Assembly: GCA_029942065.1 (NCBI GenBank) | Contig: JAPYTY010000005.1 | Location: forward strand, 1-23,053 | Direction of reading: 5' to 3' | DNA: 23,053 nucleotides | Source: Acidobacteriota bacterium | GTDB lineage: Bacteria; Acidobacteriota; UBA6911; RPQK01; JADFOI01 | The notes under the pieces: generated by a model | The model's database searches: none | Told to the model about the DNA's origin: nothing | What the model saw: the letters and a program-made list of their open reading frames with translations, nothing else | Shown here: piece after piece, positions 1-8,035 of the stretch | How the letters are laid out: the number at the start of each line of letters is the position of its first letter | How positions within the stretch are numbered: position 1 is the first letter of the stretch | Program-made: the position numbers and the translations under genes

Positions 1-27
1 AGGAATGGCTTTCTTGGTAATGATCAT
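1..27 (-). CDS. Start of a probable DUF1552 protein (partial)
   Basis: Only the first nine codons are inside the window, reading MIITKKAIP. The ATG overlaps the TGA stop of the preceding minus-strand gene in an ATGA (27 to 24), so the two are probably translationally coupled. An AGGAGG ribosome binding site lies at 44-39, inside the end of the upstream gene, 11 bases before the ATG. From family knowledge, DUF1552 proteins often begin with a similar MIITK-K stretch followed by a Tat signal and are commonly encoded beside DUF1592/DUF1587 cytochromes. The identity therefore rests on context and nine residues; the existence of a gene start is better supported than its name. Confidence 0.55.
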
Positions 28-2468
28 GGTTCTCGAGACCTCCTCATCTGGAATGGTGTACTCTTCACTATACCCAAAAGGAGCGACGACCAGCGGTAGT
101 CACTGGCAGCAGCTTCCCGGATGATGCTTCGGACCGCCGGCGCATCGTAGGCCTCGACTCCTCGGCCCAGGGCGTAGGTGAGCAGTCTTTCGGTAGCGGT
201 CGCAACAAATTCTTCACGTTTACCCTCCAAAAGCACCTGCTGAAGCTCAGCCGGGCCATGGAAGGAGGTGCCGTCAGGAAGGACCCCCGAAGAATCGATC
301 GAATCGCCGGCATCTCGGGTTCGCCAGCTGCCGACCCCATCAAAGTTTTCCATCGCGAAGCCCAGCGGATCCATGACATTGTGACAGCTCGCGCAGACTG
401 GATTGGCACGGTGCTGCTCCATGGCCTGGCGCATCGACAGGGCCTTGCCGTCTTCACTGGTTTCCACCAGACTCGGAATATCCGGGGGGGGAGGAGGGGG
501 CGGCGTCCCCAGTATATTCTCCAGCACCCACTTGCCGCGCAGCACCGGCGAAGTCCGGTTGGCATAAGACGTCACCGCCAGGATGCTCCCTTTGCCCAGT
601 AAACCTCTCCGTTCCTCTCCCTTCAACTCCACCCGTCGAAAGTGACTGCCATAGACATCGGGTATGCCATAGTGGCGAGCCAGACGCTCGTTCAAGAAGG
701 TATAATCCGCACTCAAGAGTTCCAGGATGCTGCGATCCTCACGCAGGAGGCTTTCAAAGAAAAGCTCCGTCTCCTGACGGAAGGCCTCGCGAAGATTTTC
801 ATCGAAATAGGGGAAGACATCCTGATCCGGGTTGATGGCGCGCAGACTACGAAGCTGTAGCCACTGGGCGGCGAAATTGCTCACCAACGCCCTCGAGCGT
901 CGATCGTTCAGTAAGCGTCGAACTTCCTTCTCCAGAACCTCGGGTTCCGTGAGACGACCACGCTCGGCCAGATCCAGAAGCTGATCATCGGGCAGACTGC
1001 TCCAGATAAAGAAGGACAGGCGGGAGGCCAGTTCAAGGTCGCTAATAGGGTAGGCAGTGTCGGGCGCAACATTTGCAGGATCCTTTTCGACCCGGTACAA
1101 GAATTCGGGACCCACCAGGATTCTTTCCAGCCCAGCCCCGATACCGGCTTCGAAGCCCTGGCTGCGACGGGACTGGTAGAAGTCCAGAAGGGTCCGGATG
1201 TCCTTGTCCGTCACAGGTCGGCGATAAGCGCGGCGGGCCAGCCTGGAGAGAACCTCCCTGGCACAGGGCTCCTCATCCTGGACGGTGGCGGGGCGACAGA
1301 CAAAAATGGTGCGGCGGCTGGGTGTCTCTCCCATCCCTTGGGCATCATAGGGCCCACCGATACTGACGCCGGCCACACCGGGCTCACCCCCCTTGAAGTT
1401 ATGAATGTCGTACTTGGACATCCGCGTCCTGAGCCGGCCTTCGGGCATCGAGGTCTCCTTGAGAAAATTGACCCCGACCAGCTGGGGCCCCGCCTCCGTA
1501 TGGAAGCGAACCTCCAGGATGTCATCGGCAGTGCGCTCGTAGATGTCCTGCTCCCGGTCTCCCATGGCGTTATTGGAAAAAATGGGCGCCGATCTTCCAT
1601 GGTTCTCCCCTCCGATGGTGAAGAGCTGGAGTCGGTCGCCGTCGAGGCGGACGTCGAGCTGGTGCGGCTCGAACAGGCCACGAATATAATCCCTCGAGTT
1701 TCTTTGCAGACGTACCTTGACGACGTATTCACCCGCCAGGGGAAAGTGATGGCGAACCGCGATTCCGCCCCGCGATCCGAACGGAAGATCTTCGTTCATC
1801 CGGTCTTCCTGCTGGTAGTACTTGGGAACCGTGTAGGTTTCCACAGCCGGGGCGACATCCGATTCTCCGATGGCCAGGCGAGTGATCTTGCGAGCGGCGG
1901 ACAGGTATCGCTCCAGCAGCGCCGGTGAAACGGTCAGGACATCTCCGATGTTGTCAAAGCCGTGCCTGGAGTCATCCGCGGGAAGTAGGGTTTCCCCATC
2001 GATGTCGACAGCCAGCAAATCGCGCACCGCATTGGTGTATTCAACCCGATTGAGACGTTGCAGCACCGGCCGCCCCGGATTGGGGTGAGCGGCTGCCGCC
2101 CGATCGAGCTGTGCTTCAAGGTAGCCGGCAAAGGCATCATAGGTGGACTCATCCGGCCGCGGCATGCCCTCCGGCGGCATGGCACCGGTCCGCAGTTTCT
2201 TGACCACCTTTTCCCACACCTCGGGCTCCTGGCCGGCCTTTCCGACATCCAGTGTGCTCAATACCAGTCCTCCGGTCCGCAACTGCTCGTTGTGGCAGGT
2301 CGCGCAGTAGCGACCCAGAAGCTCCTGGTAGGACGGATCGTGTGAGGAAACCGGGGTCAACGATTGTAGCCCCGCTGCCTGAAGGAAAGCAGCCCCTAAA
2401 AGCACGACTCCAGTCGAGCTTGAAATCGTTCTGAATGCACTGGCCAGACTGTTCAAATTGGTTGCCAA
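24..2468 (-). CDS. Secreted DUF1592-family cytochrome c protein
   Basis: An 814-residue exported haem protein of the DUF1587/DUF1595/DUF1592/DUF1588/DUF1585 architecture known from Planctomycetes and Acidobacteria. An N-terminal hydrophobic signal (about residues 15-33) precedes a cytochrome c motif C55-A-T-C58-H59 with a likely axial Met in GAMPPEG (M97). A DUF1587-like stretch follows at about 135-200, then a beta-rich middle region (about 200-400), DUF1595/DUF1592-like segments (about 405-605), and a DUF1588-like segment whose GTPPPPPPPDIP is typical. The C-terminal part contains a second C692-A-S-C695-H696 followed by DPLGFAMENFD, then a DUF1585-like end. The start is TTG at 2468, with GGAG at 2481-2478 nine bases upstream and a good promoter. 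Members are thought to act outside the cytoplasm, but the biochemical role is not established. Downstream it overlaps a probable DUF1552 gene, the usual partner. Confidence 0.9.
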   Translation of the reverse strand: MATNLNSLASAFRTISSSTGVVLLGAAFLQAAGLQSLTPVSSHDPSYQELLGRYCATCHNEQLRTGGLVLSTLDVGKAGQEPEVWEKVVKKLRTGAMPPEGMPRPDESTYDAFAGYLEAQLDRAAAAHPNPGRPVLQRLNRVEYTNAVRDLLAVDIDGETLLPADDSRHGFDNIGDVLTVSPALLERYLSAARKITRLAIGESDVAPAVETYTVPKYYQQEDRMNEDLPFGSRGGIAVRHHFPLAGEYVVKVRLQRNSRDYIRGLFEPHQLDVRLDGDRLQLFTIGGENHGRSAPIFSNNAMGDREQDIYERTADDILEVRFHTEAGPQLVGVNFLKETSMPEGRLRTRMSKYDIHNFKGGEPGVAGVSIGGPYDAQGMGETPSRRTIFVCRPATVQDEEPCAREVLSRLARRAYRRPVTDKDIRTLLDFYQSRRSQGFEAGIGAGLERILVGPEFLYRVEKDPANVAPDTAYPISDLELASRLSFFIWSSLPDDQLLDLAERGRLTEPEVLEKEVRRLLNDRRSRALVSNFAAQWLQLRSLRAINPDQDVFPYFDENLREAFRQETELFFESLLREDRSILELLSADYTFLNERLARHYGIPDVYGSHFRRVELKGEERRGLLGKGSILAVTSYANRTSPVLRGKWVLENILGTPPPPPPPDIPSLVETSEDGKALSMRQAMEQHRANPVCASCHNVMDPLGFAMENFDGVGSWRTRDAGDSIDSSGVLPDGTSFHGPAELQQVLLEGKREEFVATATERLLTYALGRGVEAYDAPAVRSIIREAAASDYRWSSLLLGIVKSTPFQMRRSREP

Positions 2469-2488
2469 AATAAAGAACTCCGCAACCT

Positions 2489-2517
2489 ACATAACACCTC
2501 CTGAGAGGGGCTGTCAA
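2489..2517 (-). promoter_or_regulatory. Promoter of the DUF1592 gene
   Basis: On the minus strand a perfect -35 box TTGACA (2517-2512) is separated by 17 bases from TTATGT (2494-2489). The start codon follows about 20 bases later, leaving a very short leader with a GGAG ribosome binding site. Confidence 0.6.
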
Positions 2518-2624
2518 GAAGGGAGAGCGGGAGGTTGGGCATCTCTCGGGAAGCCCCCCACAACTCGTTTCAACTGCCCTCCCGAGACGCCAAAATCAGG
2601 CGGGGCATACTCTGGTAATTCCAT

Positions 2625-2653
2625 TTGCCTTCAACCTCCCGGGGATCTATCAT
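2625..2653 (+). promoter_or_regulatory. Candidate promoter of the secreted hydrolase gene
   Basis: TTGCCT (2625-2630) and TATCAT (2648-2653) are spaced by 17 bases, matching sigma-70-type boxes at four and five of six positions. The implied transcript would start near 2660 and carry a leader of about 105 bases containing the hairpin at 2701-2728. Confidence 0.45.
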
Positions 2654-2700
2654 TTGAGGCGCAAAATCCCGGCGAAAACGTCCGCCGGGCAGGGATAGCG

Positions 2701-2728
2701 CAGTGACCAGCGGGGCCGCTGGTCACTG
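2701..2728 (+). repeat. Perfect palindrome in the hydrolase leader
   Basis: Thirteen-base arms (CAGTGACCAGCGG and its exact complement) flank a GG centre. It would form a strong RNA hairpin in the leader of the gene at 2765. It is followed by ATCCGAAATTCGAAATTCTG, a motif echoed at 16667-16739, so this looks like a dispersed element rather than a terminator; there is no T run. Confidence 0.7.
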
Positions 2729-2764
2729 AAATCCGAAATTCGAAATTCTGTTAAGGAGAAAACC

Positions 2765-4228
2765 ATGCATCTTCTTTTTGCCCTCATTTTGAGCTTCTGT
2801 CTCACCCTGTCGTCTCTGGCGGCCCAGGACTCCGGGCTGCGCCTGAAAGAAGAGGGGACCTTTCTGGTGGGAGATCTGCCCTTCACCATGTATGTCGAGT
2901 ACCGGGTGCCGGAGGACTTCAACGGGCTCTCCCTGGTTTTGATGCACGGAGGAGGTAATTCCGGCAACAACTTTGAGTCCACTCCTGACGGCAGACCCGG
3001 ATGGGTCCATTATTTTCTGGGCAAGGGCTTCAGCGTCTACAACATCGACTATCCCTGCATGGGACGATCCGGTTTCGTTGCCGAATGCCCGACGGTTTCA
3101 GGAAAAGACACGGTCGAGGCAGGTGTAGAGCTGCTGGATCGAATCGAGACACCCACGATTTTGCTGGCCTGGTCCACCTCGGGAGCTTACATCACCAGCA
3201 TGGCCGATCAACGACCACAGAAAGTGAGAGCTTTGATCCTGGTGGAGGGGTCCGAGGTGGGCAACGCACTGGATCAGCCGGTGGATACTCCGGGAAGACC
3301 CCAGCGAACCAAGTTCACGGTGCGCGGCGGACGCCCCCTCCCGGAGGATCTCACCGCTTTCAGCGCCTTTCGGCGCATCAATGAAGATGTGGGGAGCGAC
3401 GGGGTGGCGGGCACCCACGATTCCGACGGATCCGAAGAAAATGGAATACTGGACGCTGGAGAAGACGCCAACGGGAACGGACTGCTCGACTTCCCGGCCG
3501 CCTTTTTCACTCGTGAGCCAAGCTATCCACCTCCGCCTGCCAATATTCGAATGGCCAGAGGCTACATTCCCACCATGCCGGGAGTCACCAATGAACGCGG
3601 AAATTACGCCAGCCTGGAACTGTGCGACCGGGACCAGAACGGTGTGATCAGCGACATGGAACTACTGGGCCCCCAGGGTGACGGTTCCTATGGATGTTGC
3701 GATGCCAATTCCGATGGAGAAGTCACACGCGAAGAGGTTATCGCCTGCGGAACCCAGATTGACATCACCGAACCCGTTACCTTCCGGGATACCACCAAGG
3801 TTCTATCGGTCGCCTCGGGCACGGTTCCTCCCGACCCGGAGGGGCCTGGAGCAGGCCAGTTGACCCCTCGGGAGATCGAGGCGGCCAGGGCCTACTATGC
3901 CGAGTTCCCCTCTCCCCAATACAACCTGTCCTTTGTGCCCTATGAAAGAGTCGAAAACTCGCACCGGTACCTCCGCCGCATGGGAGTGGATGCGACACTT
4001 TTTTATCTGAGAGACACGGTTGCCTTTCCCTTTCCTCGCCGGAATCCGCCGAGCAATCCCGATTCCATAGAAAACCTGGAGGAGGGGGTATTCTCCACCA
4101 GCCTGGGCTTCCACATCGGAACCGGTCATGCCATGATGTGGGGATTGGATAGTGACGTCGTTGCGGAGCTCATCTACAGCTGGATCGAGGACCGGGTGAT
4201 TCAGAATGGAGCCTTTGAACCGCGGTGA
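2765..4228 (+). CDS. Secreted alpha/beta hydrolase with EF-hand-like insertion
   Basis: A 487-residue protein with a clear signal peptide (residues 1-20, ending SLAA). The alpha/beta-hydrolase core shows an oxyanion-type LVLMHGGG (57-64), a nucleophile elbow AWSTSG with probable catalytic S137, and a probable catalytic histidine H455 in GTGHAMMW near the C-terminus. Between core strands lies an acidic insertion with two canonical 12-residue EF-hand loops, D288-x-D290-x-N292-G...E299 and D313-x-N315-x-D317-G...E324, and a third Asp/Asn-rich loop at about 219-242. This suggests calcium-stabilised folding outside the cell. AAGGAG at 2753-2758 sits six bases before the ATG. An ester or amide substrate is possible but cannot be named. 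The gene is followed by a repeat-rich gap. Confidence 0.8.
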   Translation: MHLLFALILSFCLTLSSLAAQDSGLRLKEEGTFLVGDLPFTMYVEYRVPEDFNGLSLVLMHGGGNSGNNFESTPDGRPGWVHYFLGKGFSVYNIDYPCMGRSGFVAECPTVSGKDTVEAGVELLDRIETPTILLAWSTSGAYITSMADQRPQKVRALILVEGSEVGNALDQPVDTPGRPQRTKFTVRGGRPLPEDLTAFSAFRRINEDVGSDGVAGTHDSDGSEENGILDAGEDANGNGLLDFPAAFFTREPSYPPPPANIRMARGYIPTMPGVTNERGNYASLELCDRDQNGVISDMELLGPQGDGSYGCCDANSDGEVTREEVIACGTQIDITEPVTFRDTTKVLSVASGTVPPDPEGPGAGQLTPREIEAARAYYAEFPSPQYNLSFVPYERVENSHRYLRRMGVDATLFYLRDTVAFPFPRRNPPSNPDSIENLEEGVFSTSLGFHIGTGHAMMWGLDSDVVAELIYSWIEDRVIQNGAFEPR

Positions 4229-4232
4229 GGAA

Positions 4233-4260
4233 TTTTCACCACAAAGACACAGAGAAGACC
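4233..4260 (+). repeat. CACCACAAAGACAC-type 3' repeat, copy 1
   Basis: The sequence TTTTCACCACAAAGACACAG and the eight bases after it begin four bases after the stop codon of the secreted hydrolase gene, in sense orientation. Related copies follow two other genes at 16746-16793 (minus strand) and 20596-20632. Confidence 0.75.
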
Positions 4261-4360
4261 AGGCTCTTGTCGCTCCTTCGGAGCGAGGTCTTGGATGGTG
4301 ATGTAGGGGCGCACGCCTCAGGCCATCTCAAAACCCAGTTAATCCGGATGGATCGAGCCG

Positions 4361-4379
4361 GGGCGCACCGAGTGCGCCC
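4361..4379 (+). repeat. GGGCGCAC hairpin
   Basis: A perfect 8-3-8 inverted repeat, GGGCGCAC-CGA-GTGCGCCC. The hairpin at 4410-4428 has the same outline with a paired C/T change in both arms. Confidence 0.75.
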
Positions 4380-4409
4380 TGTATAAGCCATTGATAACGA
4401 TTGTCTTGT

Positions 4410-4428
4410 GGGCGTACTCAGTACGCCC
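4410..4428 (+). repeat. GGGCGTAC hairpin
   Basis: A perfect 8-3-8 inverted repeat, GGGCGTAC-TCA-GTACGCCC, related to the hairpin at 4361-4379. Confidence 0.75.
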
Positions 4429-4593
4429 CTACACTCCCTTCTCAGTTCAGGAAACAACTCCAGAAGTGTGGGAGGCGCCCTTAGTGCGCCGTTTCCGGAA
4501 GGCCGCTCTGTGAGCGGCCCGGTCAGCCGGTTAGCCGGTCAGCTTCCCTCTCCTGTCTTCTATCTTCTGACTCCTGTATTCTTCCCATGAATC

Positions 4594-6066
4594 ATGAAAC
4601 CTGAAACGAGTCCTCAAAACCCTACACGGTTCCAGACCCAGGATCTGCGTGAATGGCTCCGGGTCACCGAGGAGCTGGGGGAACTCAAGCACGTCAAAGG
4701 GGCCCACTGGGATCAGGAGCTGGGTGCCATTACCGAGATCAACAATCGTCGTCGGGGTCCCTGCCTGCTGTTTGACGAGATCACCGATTACCCTCCGGGT
4801 TATCGAGTAGTCACCGGAACCACCGGCAGCCCGGCTCGTCTGGCCGGGTTGCTGGGATTTTCTACCGATCTGAGCAATGCCGAGCTGGTCCAGGCGCTGC
4901 GGGGGAAGCCCCAGCAATGGGAAACTCTGGCCGGCGATTTTCCACCGGAAACTGTCCAGAGCGGACCGATCCTGGAGAATATCAAGAGCGGGAAAGAGAT
5001 CAACCTGCTGGAGTTTCCGGTCCCCAAATGGCACCAGCAGGACGGCGGACGCTTCATCGGTACCGGGAGTGCGGTCATCACCAGAGATTGGGACTCGGAC
5101 TGGATCAACCTGGGCGCCTATCGCATGATGGTGCACGATCAGAAGAGCTGCGCGCTGAACATGGCGCTGGGCAAGCACGGGCGCCAGCAGATAGAGCGTT
5201 ATTTCCAGGAAGGCAAGCCGTTCCCGGTGATCGCCTCGATGGGCCACCATCCACTTTTGTTTTTGTTTGCCGGTCTGGAGGTCGCCTACGGACTTTCCGA
5301 GTACAACTACGTGGGCGCGATCCAGGGGGAACCGGTCCAGGTGGTCAGGGGAGAGGTGACCGGTTTGCCCATGCCCGCATACTCGGAGCTGGCACTGGAG
5401 GGCTGGTGTCATCCCGGCAATTACAAGATGGAGGGTCCCCTGGGCGAGTTTCACGGCTACTACTCCGGCAGCGAGAAGGCAGCTCCCGTTTTGGAGGTGG
5501 AACGCATCTACCATCGCAACGATCCCATCATCCTGGGCACGCCGCCGGGACGTCCACCCCACGATTACTCTTATTCGAAAACCGTCATCCGCTCCGCCCT
5601 GCTCCATGAAGCCCTGGAGAAGGCGGGAGTACCCGGAGTGGTGAGTTGCTGGGCCGACGAGGTGGGGGGTGCTCGCATGTTACTGGTGGTCTCCATCAAG
5701 CAGGCCTACCAGGGGCATGCCCGCCAGGCCGGATTGCTGGCCTGCCAGTGCCATGTGGGAGCCTACCTGGGACGCTACGTCATCGTGGTGGATGAGGATA
5801 TCGATCCCTCCAACCTCCAGGACGTGATGTGGGCCGTGGTGACCCGCTCTGACCCGGCCCGTGACATCGAGATCATCAAACGGGCCTGGGGCGGAACGGG
5901 CGATCCCCAGCGGGTCACCTTCACCGACAAGGTGCCCTACAACACTCGGGGAATTATCGACGCCTGCCGGTCTTATGAACACCGGGACGTATTCCCGCCG
6001 GTGGCGGAGGCCAGCCCCGAGTTTCGGCAGCAAATTCAGGAGAAGTGGAAAGATCTTCTGGTTTGA
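4594..6066 (+). CDS. UbiD-family (prenyl-FMN) decarboxylase
   Basis: A 490-residue protein of normal UbiD length. UbiD enzymes use prenylated FMN and Mn2+ to decarboxylate, or reversibly carboxylate, aromatic and unsaturated acids. Visible family features are GAYRMMVHD with R177, and MEGPLGEFHGYYSG with E280 and E285. By position these match the Arg-Glu-Glu catalytic triad of Fdc1/UbiD. The C-terminal DIDPSNLQDVMWAVVTR is also typical. The substrate is uncertain; the neighbours (dioxygenase, SDR, nitrilase, permease) suggest catabolism rather than ubiquinone synthesis, and no UbiX is nearby to supply the cofactor. The ATG at 4594 lacks a Shine-Dalgarno and follows a pyrimidine-rich tract, but the coding frame and conserved residues are clear. 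Confidence 0.92.
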   Translation: MKPETSPQNPTRFQTQDLREWLRVTEELGELKHVKGAHWDQELGAITEINNRRRGPCLLFDEITDYPPGYRVVTGTTGSPARLAGLLGFSTDLSNAELVQALRGKPQQWETLAGDFPPETVQSGPILENIKSGKEINLLEFPVPKWHQQDGGRFIGTGSAVITRDWDSDWINLGAYRMMVHDQKSCALNMALGKHGRQQIERYFQEGKPFPVIASMGHHPLLFLFAGLEVAYGLSEYNYVGAIQGEPVQVVRGEVTGLPMPAYSELALEGWCHPGNYKMEGPLGEFHGYYSGSEKAAPVLEVERIYHRNDPIILGTPPGRPPHDYSYSKTVIRSALLHEALEKAGVPGVVSCWADEVGGARMLLVVSIKQAYQGHARQAGLLACQCHVGAYLGRYVIVVDEDIDPSNLQDVMWAVVTRSDPARDIEIIKRAWGGTGDPQRVTFTDKVPYNTRGIIDACRSYEHRDVFPPVAEASPEFRQQIQEKWKDLLV

Positions 6067-6098
6067 AATTTCCATTGCCAAGGCGATAGGATCACACC

Positions 6099-7055
6099 AT
6101 GCCAACTAAGGTACTCGAGCAGCGGGTTGACGACGAACGGGCCTGGACTCCGGCCATGATGGGCCAGAAGCGGCCGTGGCGCTTCGACCTGGACCAAAGG
6201 TGCTGGGACCTGATCGATCCAATCGTTGAGGCATGGCGTCAGAACCCCCAGCCGGCCACCCAGGTCAGTCTCGATGAGACTCAATGTCAGTCGGGCAAAG
6301 AGGCGCTGGCCGACGTCATTCGCGTCCTGGATGCCGGGGTTGGCTTCGTGCTGCTCGATGGGATTCCGCTTGACCGTTATTCCCATCAAGAGGCCGCACT
6401 GATTTACTGGCTGGTAGGACAGATGATCGGTCGGCCCATCCAGCAGAATGTCAAGGGAACCTTGCTCTACGACGTGCGAGATGTAGGGGCGGACCACACC
6501 AAGGGAGCACGTTTTTCAGTGACCAATGCGGGAACCCCTTTTCATACTGACGGCGCCTTTTACCAGAACCCCGCCGATTACGTGGCGCTGTTGAATCTGC
6601 GTCCCGCCAGGTCCGGCGGCAAAAGCCAGATGCTCAGTGCCTACAGCCTGCACAACCTTTTGGTCGACCGAAGTCCGGAGCTGCTCGAAACCCTCTACCA
6701 GGGGTTTCATTTTGACCGCCGCGGCGAAATCAAGGAGGGTGAATCACCCACTTCCGAACACCCGGTTTTTAACTGGGACGGCGCTGAGCTCACCATGCGT
6801 TACCTCAGCTACTATATTCACGAAGGTCACAACCAGACGGGTCTTGCCCTGTCCGAGGCTCAGCAGGTGTCGCTTCAAGCGATCGAAGATGTAATGGACC
6901 AGGACAACCTGTTCGTGGAGTTCACCGTCCAGCCCGGCCAGATGCTCTTTTGCAACAACCACTGGATTCTCCACAGTCGCAGCGGCTACCAGGATCACGA
7001 CGACCCTGACTTGCGACGCCACTACCTTCGCTTGTGGCTCTGGCGCAGACCGTGA
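6099..7055 (+). CDS. TauD/TfdA-like Fe(II)/2-oxoglutarate dioxygenase
   Basis: A 318-residue cytoplasmic protein with the signature of the TauD/TfdA superfamily. The iron ligands are the HxD motif in PFHTDGAFYQ (H149, D151) and the distal histidine in NNHWILHSR (H292). R311 in HYLRLWLW is placed to bind 2-oxoglutarate. Such enzymes hydroxylate or cleave small carboxylates, sulfonates and phenoxy acids while oxidising 2-oxoglutarate to succinate. AGGA lies eight bases before the ATG. The gene begins 32 bases after the UbiD stop, and its TGA overlaps the ATG of the next gene by one base, so an operon is likely. The substrate is unknown; its pairing with UbiD suggests successive steps on one carboxylic acid. 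Confidence 0.88.
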   Translation: MPTKVLEQRVDDERAWTPAMMGQKRPWRFDLDQRCWDLIDPIVEAWRQNPQPATQVSLDETQCQSGKEALADVIRVLDAGVGFVLLDGIPLDRYSHQEAALIYWLVGQMIGRPIQQNVKGTLLYDVRDVGADHTKGARFSVTNAGTPFHTDGAFYQNPADYVALLNLRPARSGGKSQMLSAYSLHNLLVDRSPELLETLYQGFHFDRRGEIKEGESPTSEHPVFNWDGAELTMRYLSYYIHEGHNQTGLALSEAQQVSLQAIEDVMDQDNLFVEFTVQPGQMLFCNNHWILHSRSGYQDHDDPDLRRHYLRLWLWRRP

Positions 7056-8002
7056 TGCGGGTACTGGTGACCGGAGGCTCGGGGCTGATTGGCGCTCACG
7101 TCACCCAGGCTGTTCTGGACCTGGGGGCGGAACCCGTCGCCTGTGACATAGCTCCCTTCCGACTGCCCACCAGCGCCGACAGTAGCAGTGTCCCTTTCGT
7201 CAAGCTGGACATCTCCGATCTGGATGCCCTCTGCTCGGCCCTGGAACAACACCGGATCGATCGAATCATCCACACCGCCGCCCTTCTGGCACGAACCTGT
7301 CAGGAGCAGCCTCCGCAAGCCGTCCGTGTCAACGCGATCGGCAGCGTGAACGTCCTGGAAGCGGCCCGCCAACTGGGGGTGGGTCGTGTGGTCATGGCCA
7401 GCAGCATCGCGGTTTACGGACACCTCACCAGCCGGATCGTCGATGAGGATCATCCCTGCAACCCCACCACCATCTACGGGGCGGCCAAAGTCCTGGCCGA
7501 GAACTGCGGTCGCGCCTACCGCGACGATCACGGCATCGAATTCGTGGCTTTACGCTACGGTGCCACCTACGGGCCCGGACCCGCCAAACCTCCCAGCCGA
7601 GGAGTGGCCACCGACTTGAGGGCATTCTTTGAAAGAGCGGTCCGCTCCCGGGAGGTGGTTCTATCCGACCAGGATGATCTGGGACGGCCCCTGGTCTACG
7701 TGAAGGACGCAGCTCGCGCCACGGCCCTGGCCTGCTGTCAGGAAAAACCTGTCAGTTCCCTGGTTTTGAACGTGGCCGGCGAGCGTGCGGCCACTCTTTC
7801 CGATTGTGCAGAGGTTCTGGCCCAACTGATCCCGGAATTGAAAATCACCCGGCGTGAAGGACCTTCCGTTTCCGCTGCAGTTCGGCCCCAGTCGGTCGCC
7901 CTCAGCATCGACCGGGCCAGGGAGGAGCTGGATTTTCAACCCCAGTACCCGCTGGAGCGCGGAATTAGCGAGTATGTCGAGTGGCTGCAGGAAGGCAACT
8001 AA
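7055..8002 (+). CDS. Extended SDR NAD-dependent epimerase/dehydratase
   Basis: A 315-residue Rossmann-fold enzyme. The N-terminus MRVLVTGGSGLIGAH carries the NAD-binding G7-G8-x-G10-x-x-G13 motif. The catalytic set is visible as S116/S117 in MASSIAVYG and Y141-x-x-x-K145 in TIYGAAK. The ATG at 7055 was chosen because it starts right at the Rossmann motif and shares its A with the upstream TGA (TGATG). A GTG at 7034 would add seven residues without support. Family members act on sugar nucleotides or other small alcohols and ketones. Here the setting among decarboxylase and dioxygenase genes suggests a dehydrogenase or epimerase in a catabolic route, which is inference. Confidence 0.88.
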   Translation: MRVLVTGGSGLIGAHVTQAVLDLGAEPVACDIAPFRLPTSADSSSVPFVKLDISDLDALCSALEQHRIDRIIHTAALLARTCQEQPPQAVRVNAIGSVNVLEAARQLGVGRVVMASSIAVYGHLTSRIVDEDHPCNPTTIYGAAKVLAENCGRAYRDDHGIEFVALRYGATYGPGPAKPPSRGVATDLRAFFERAVRSREVVLSDQDDLGRPLVYVKDAARATALACCQEKPVSSLVLNVAGERAATLSDCAEVLAQLIPELKITRREGPSVSAAVRPQSVALSIDRAREELDFQPQYPLERGISEYVEWLQEGN

Positions 8003-8035
8003 AATCGGGCTGCTTATATGTATGAGGAGAAAGTT

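Larger units (their letters stand above)
4229..4593. repeat. Repeat island between hydrolase and ubiD-like genes
   Basis: No gene is supported in these 365 bases. They hold, in order, the CACCACAAAG motif (4233-4260), hairpin TCGCTCC-TTC-GGAGCGA (4270-4286), two related hairpins at 4361-4379 and 4410-4428, a GTGTGGGAGGCGCC block (4465-4507), hairpin GGCCGCTC-TGT-GAGCGGCC (4501-4519), a short tandem of AGCCGGT (4525-4539), and a pyrimidine-rich run (about 4541-4586) leading to the next start codon. Several of these blocks recur at 16486-16797 and 20589-20847. No convincing promoter for the following gene was seen. Confidence 0.75.

Noticed and set aside
481..505. G-rich run that could form a G-quadruplex
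   Set aside because: It is the complement of the codons for the conserved poly-proline stretch of the DUF1588-like segment, which explains it fully.
4391..4419. Promoter for the UbiD gene (TTGATA with a TACTCA 18 bases on)
   Set aside because: The second box is poor and falls inside a hairpin repeat, so support is too weak to list.
4531..5607. A 358-codon open frame opposite the UbiD gene
   Set aside because: It mirrors a well-conserved UbiD coding region and shows no family features of its own.
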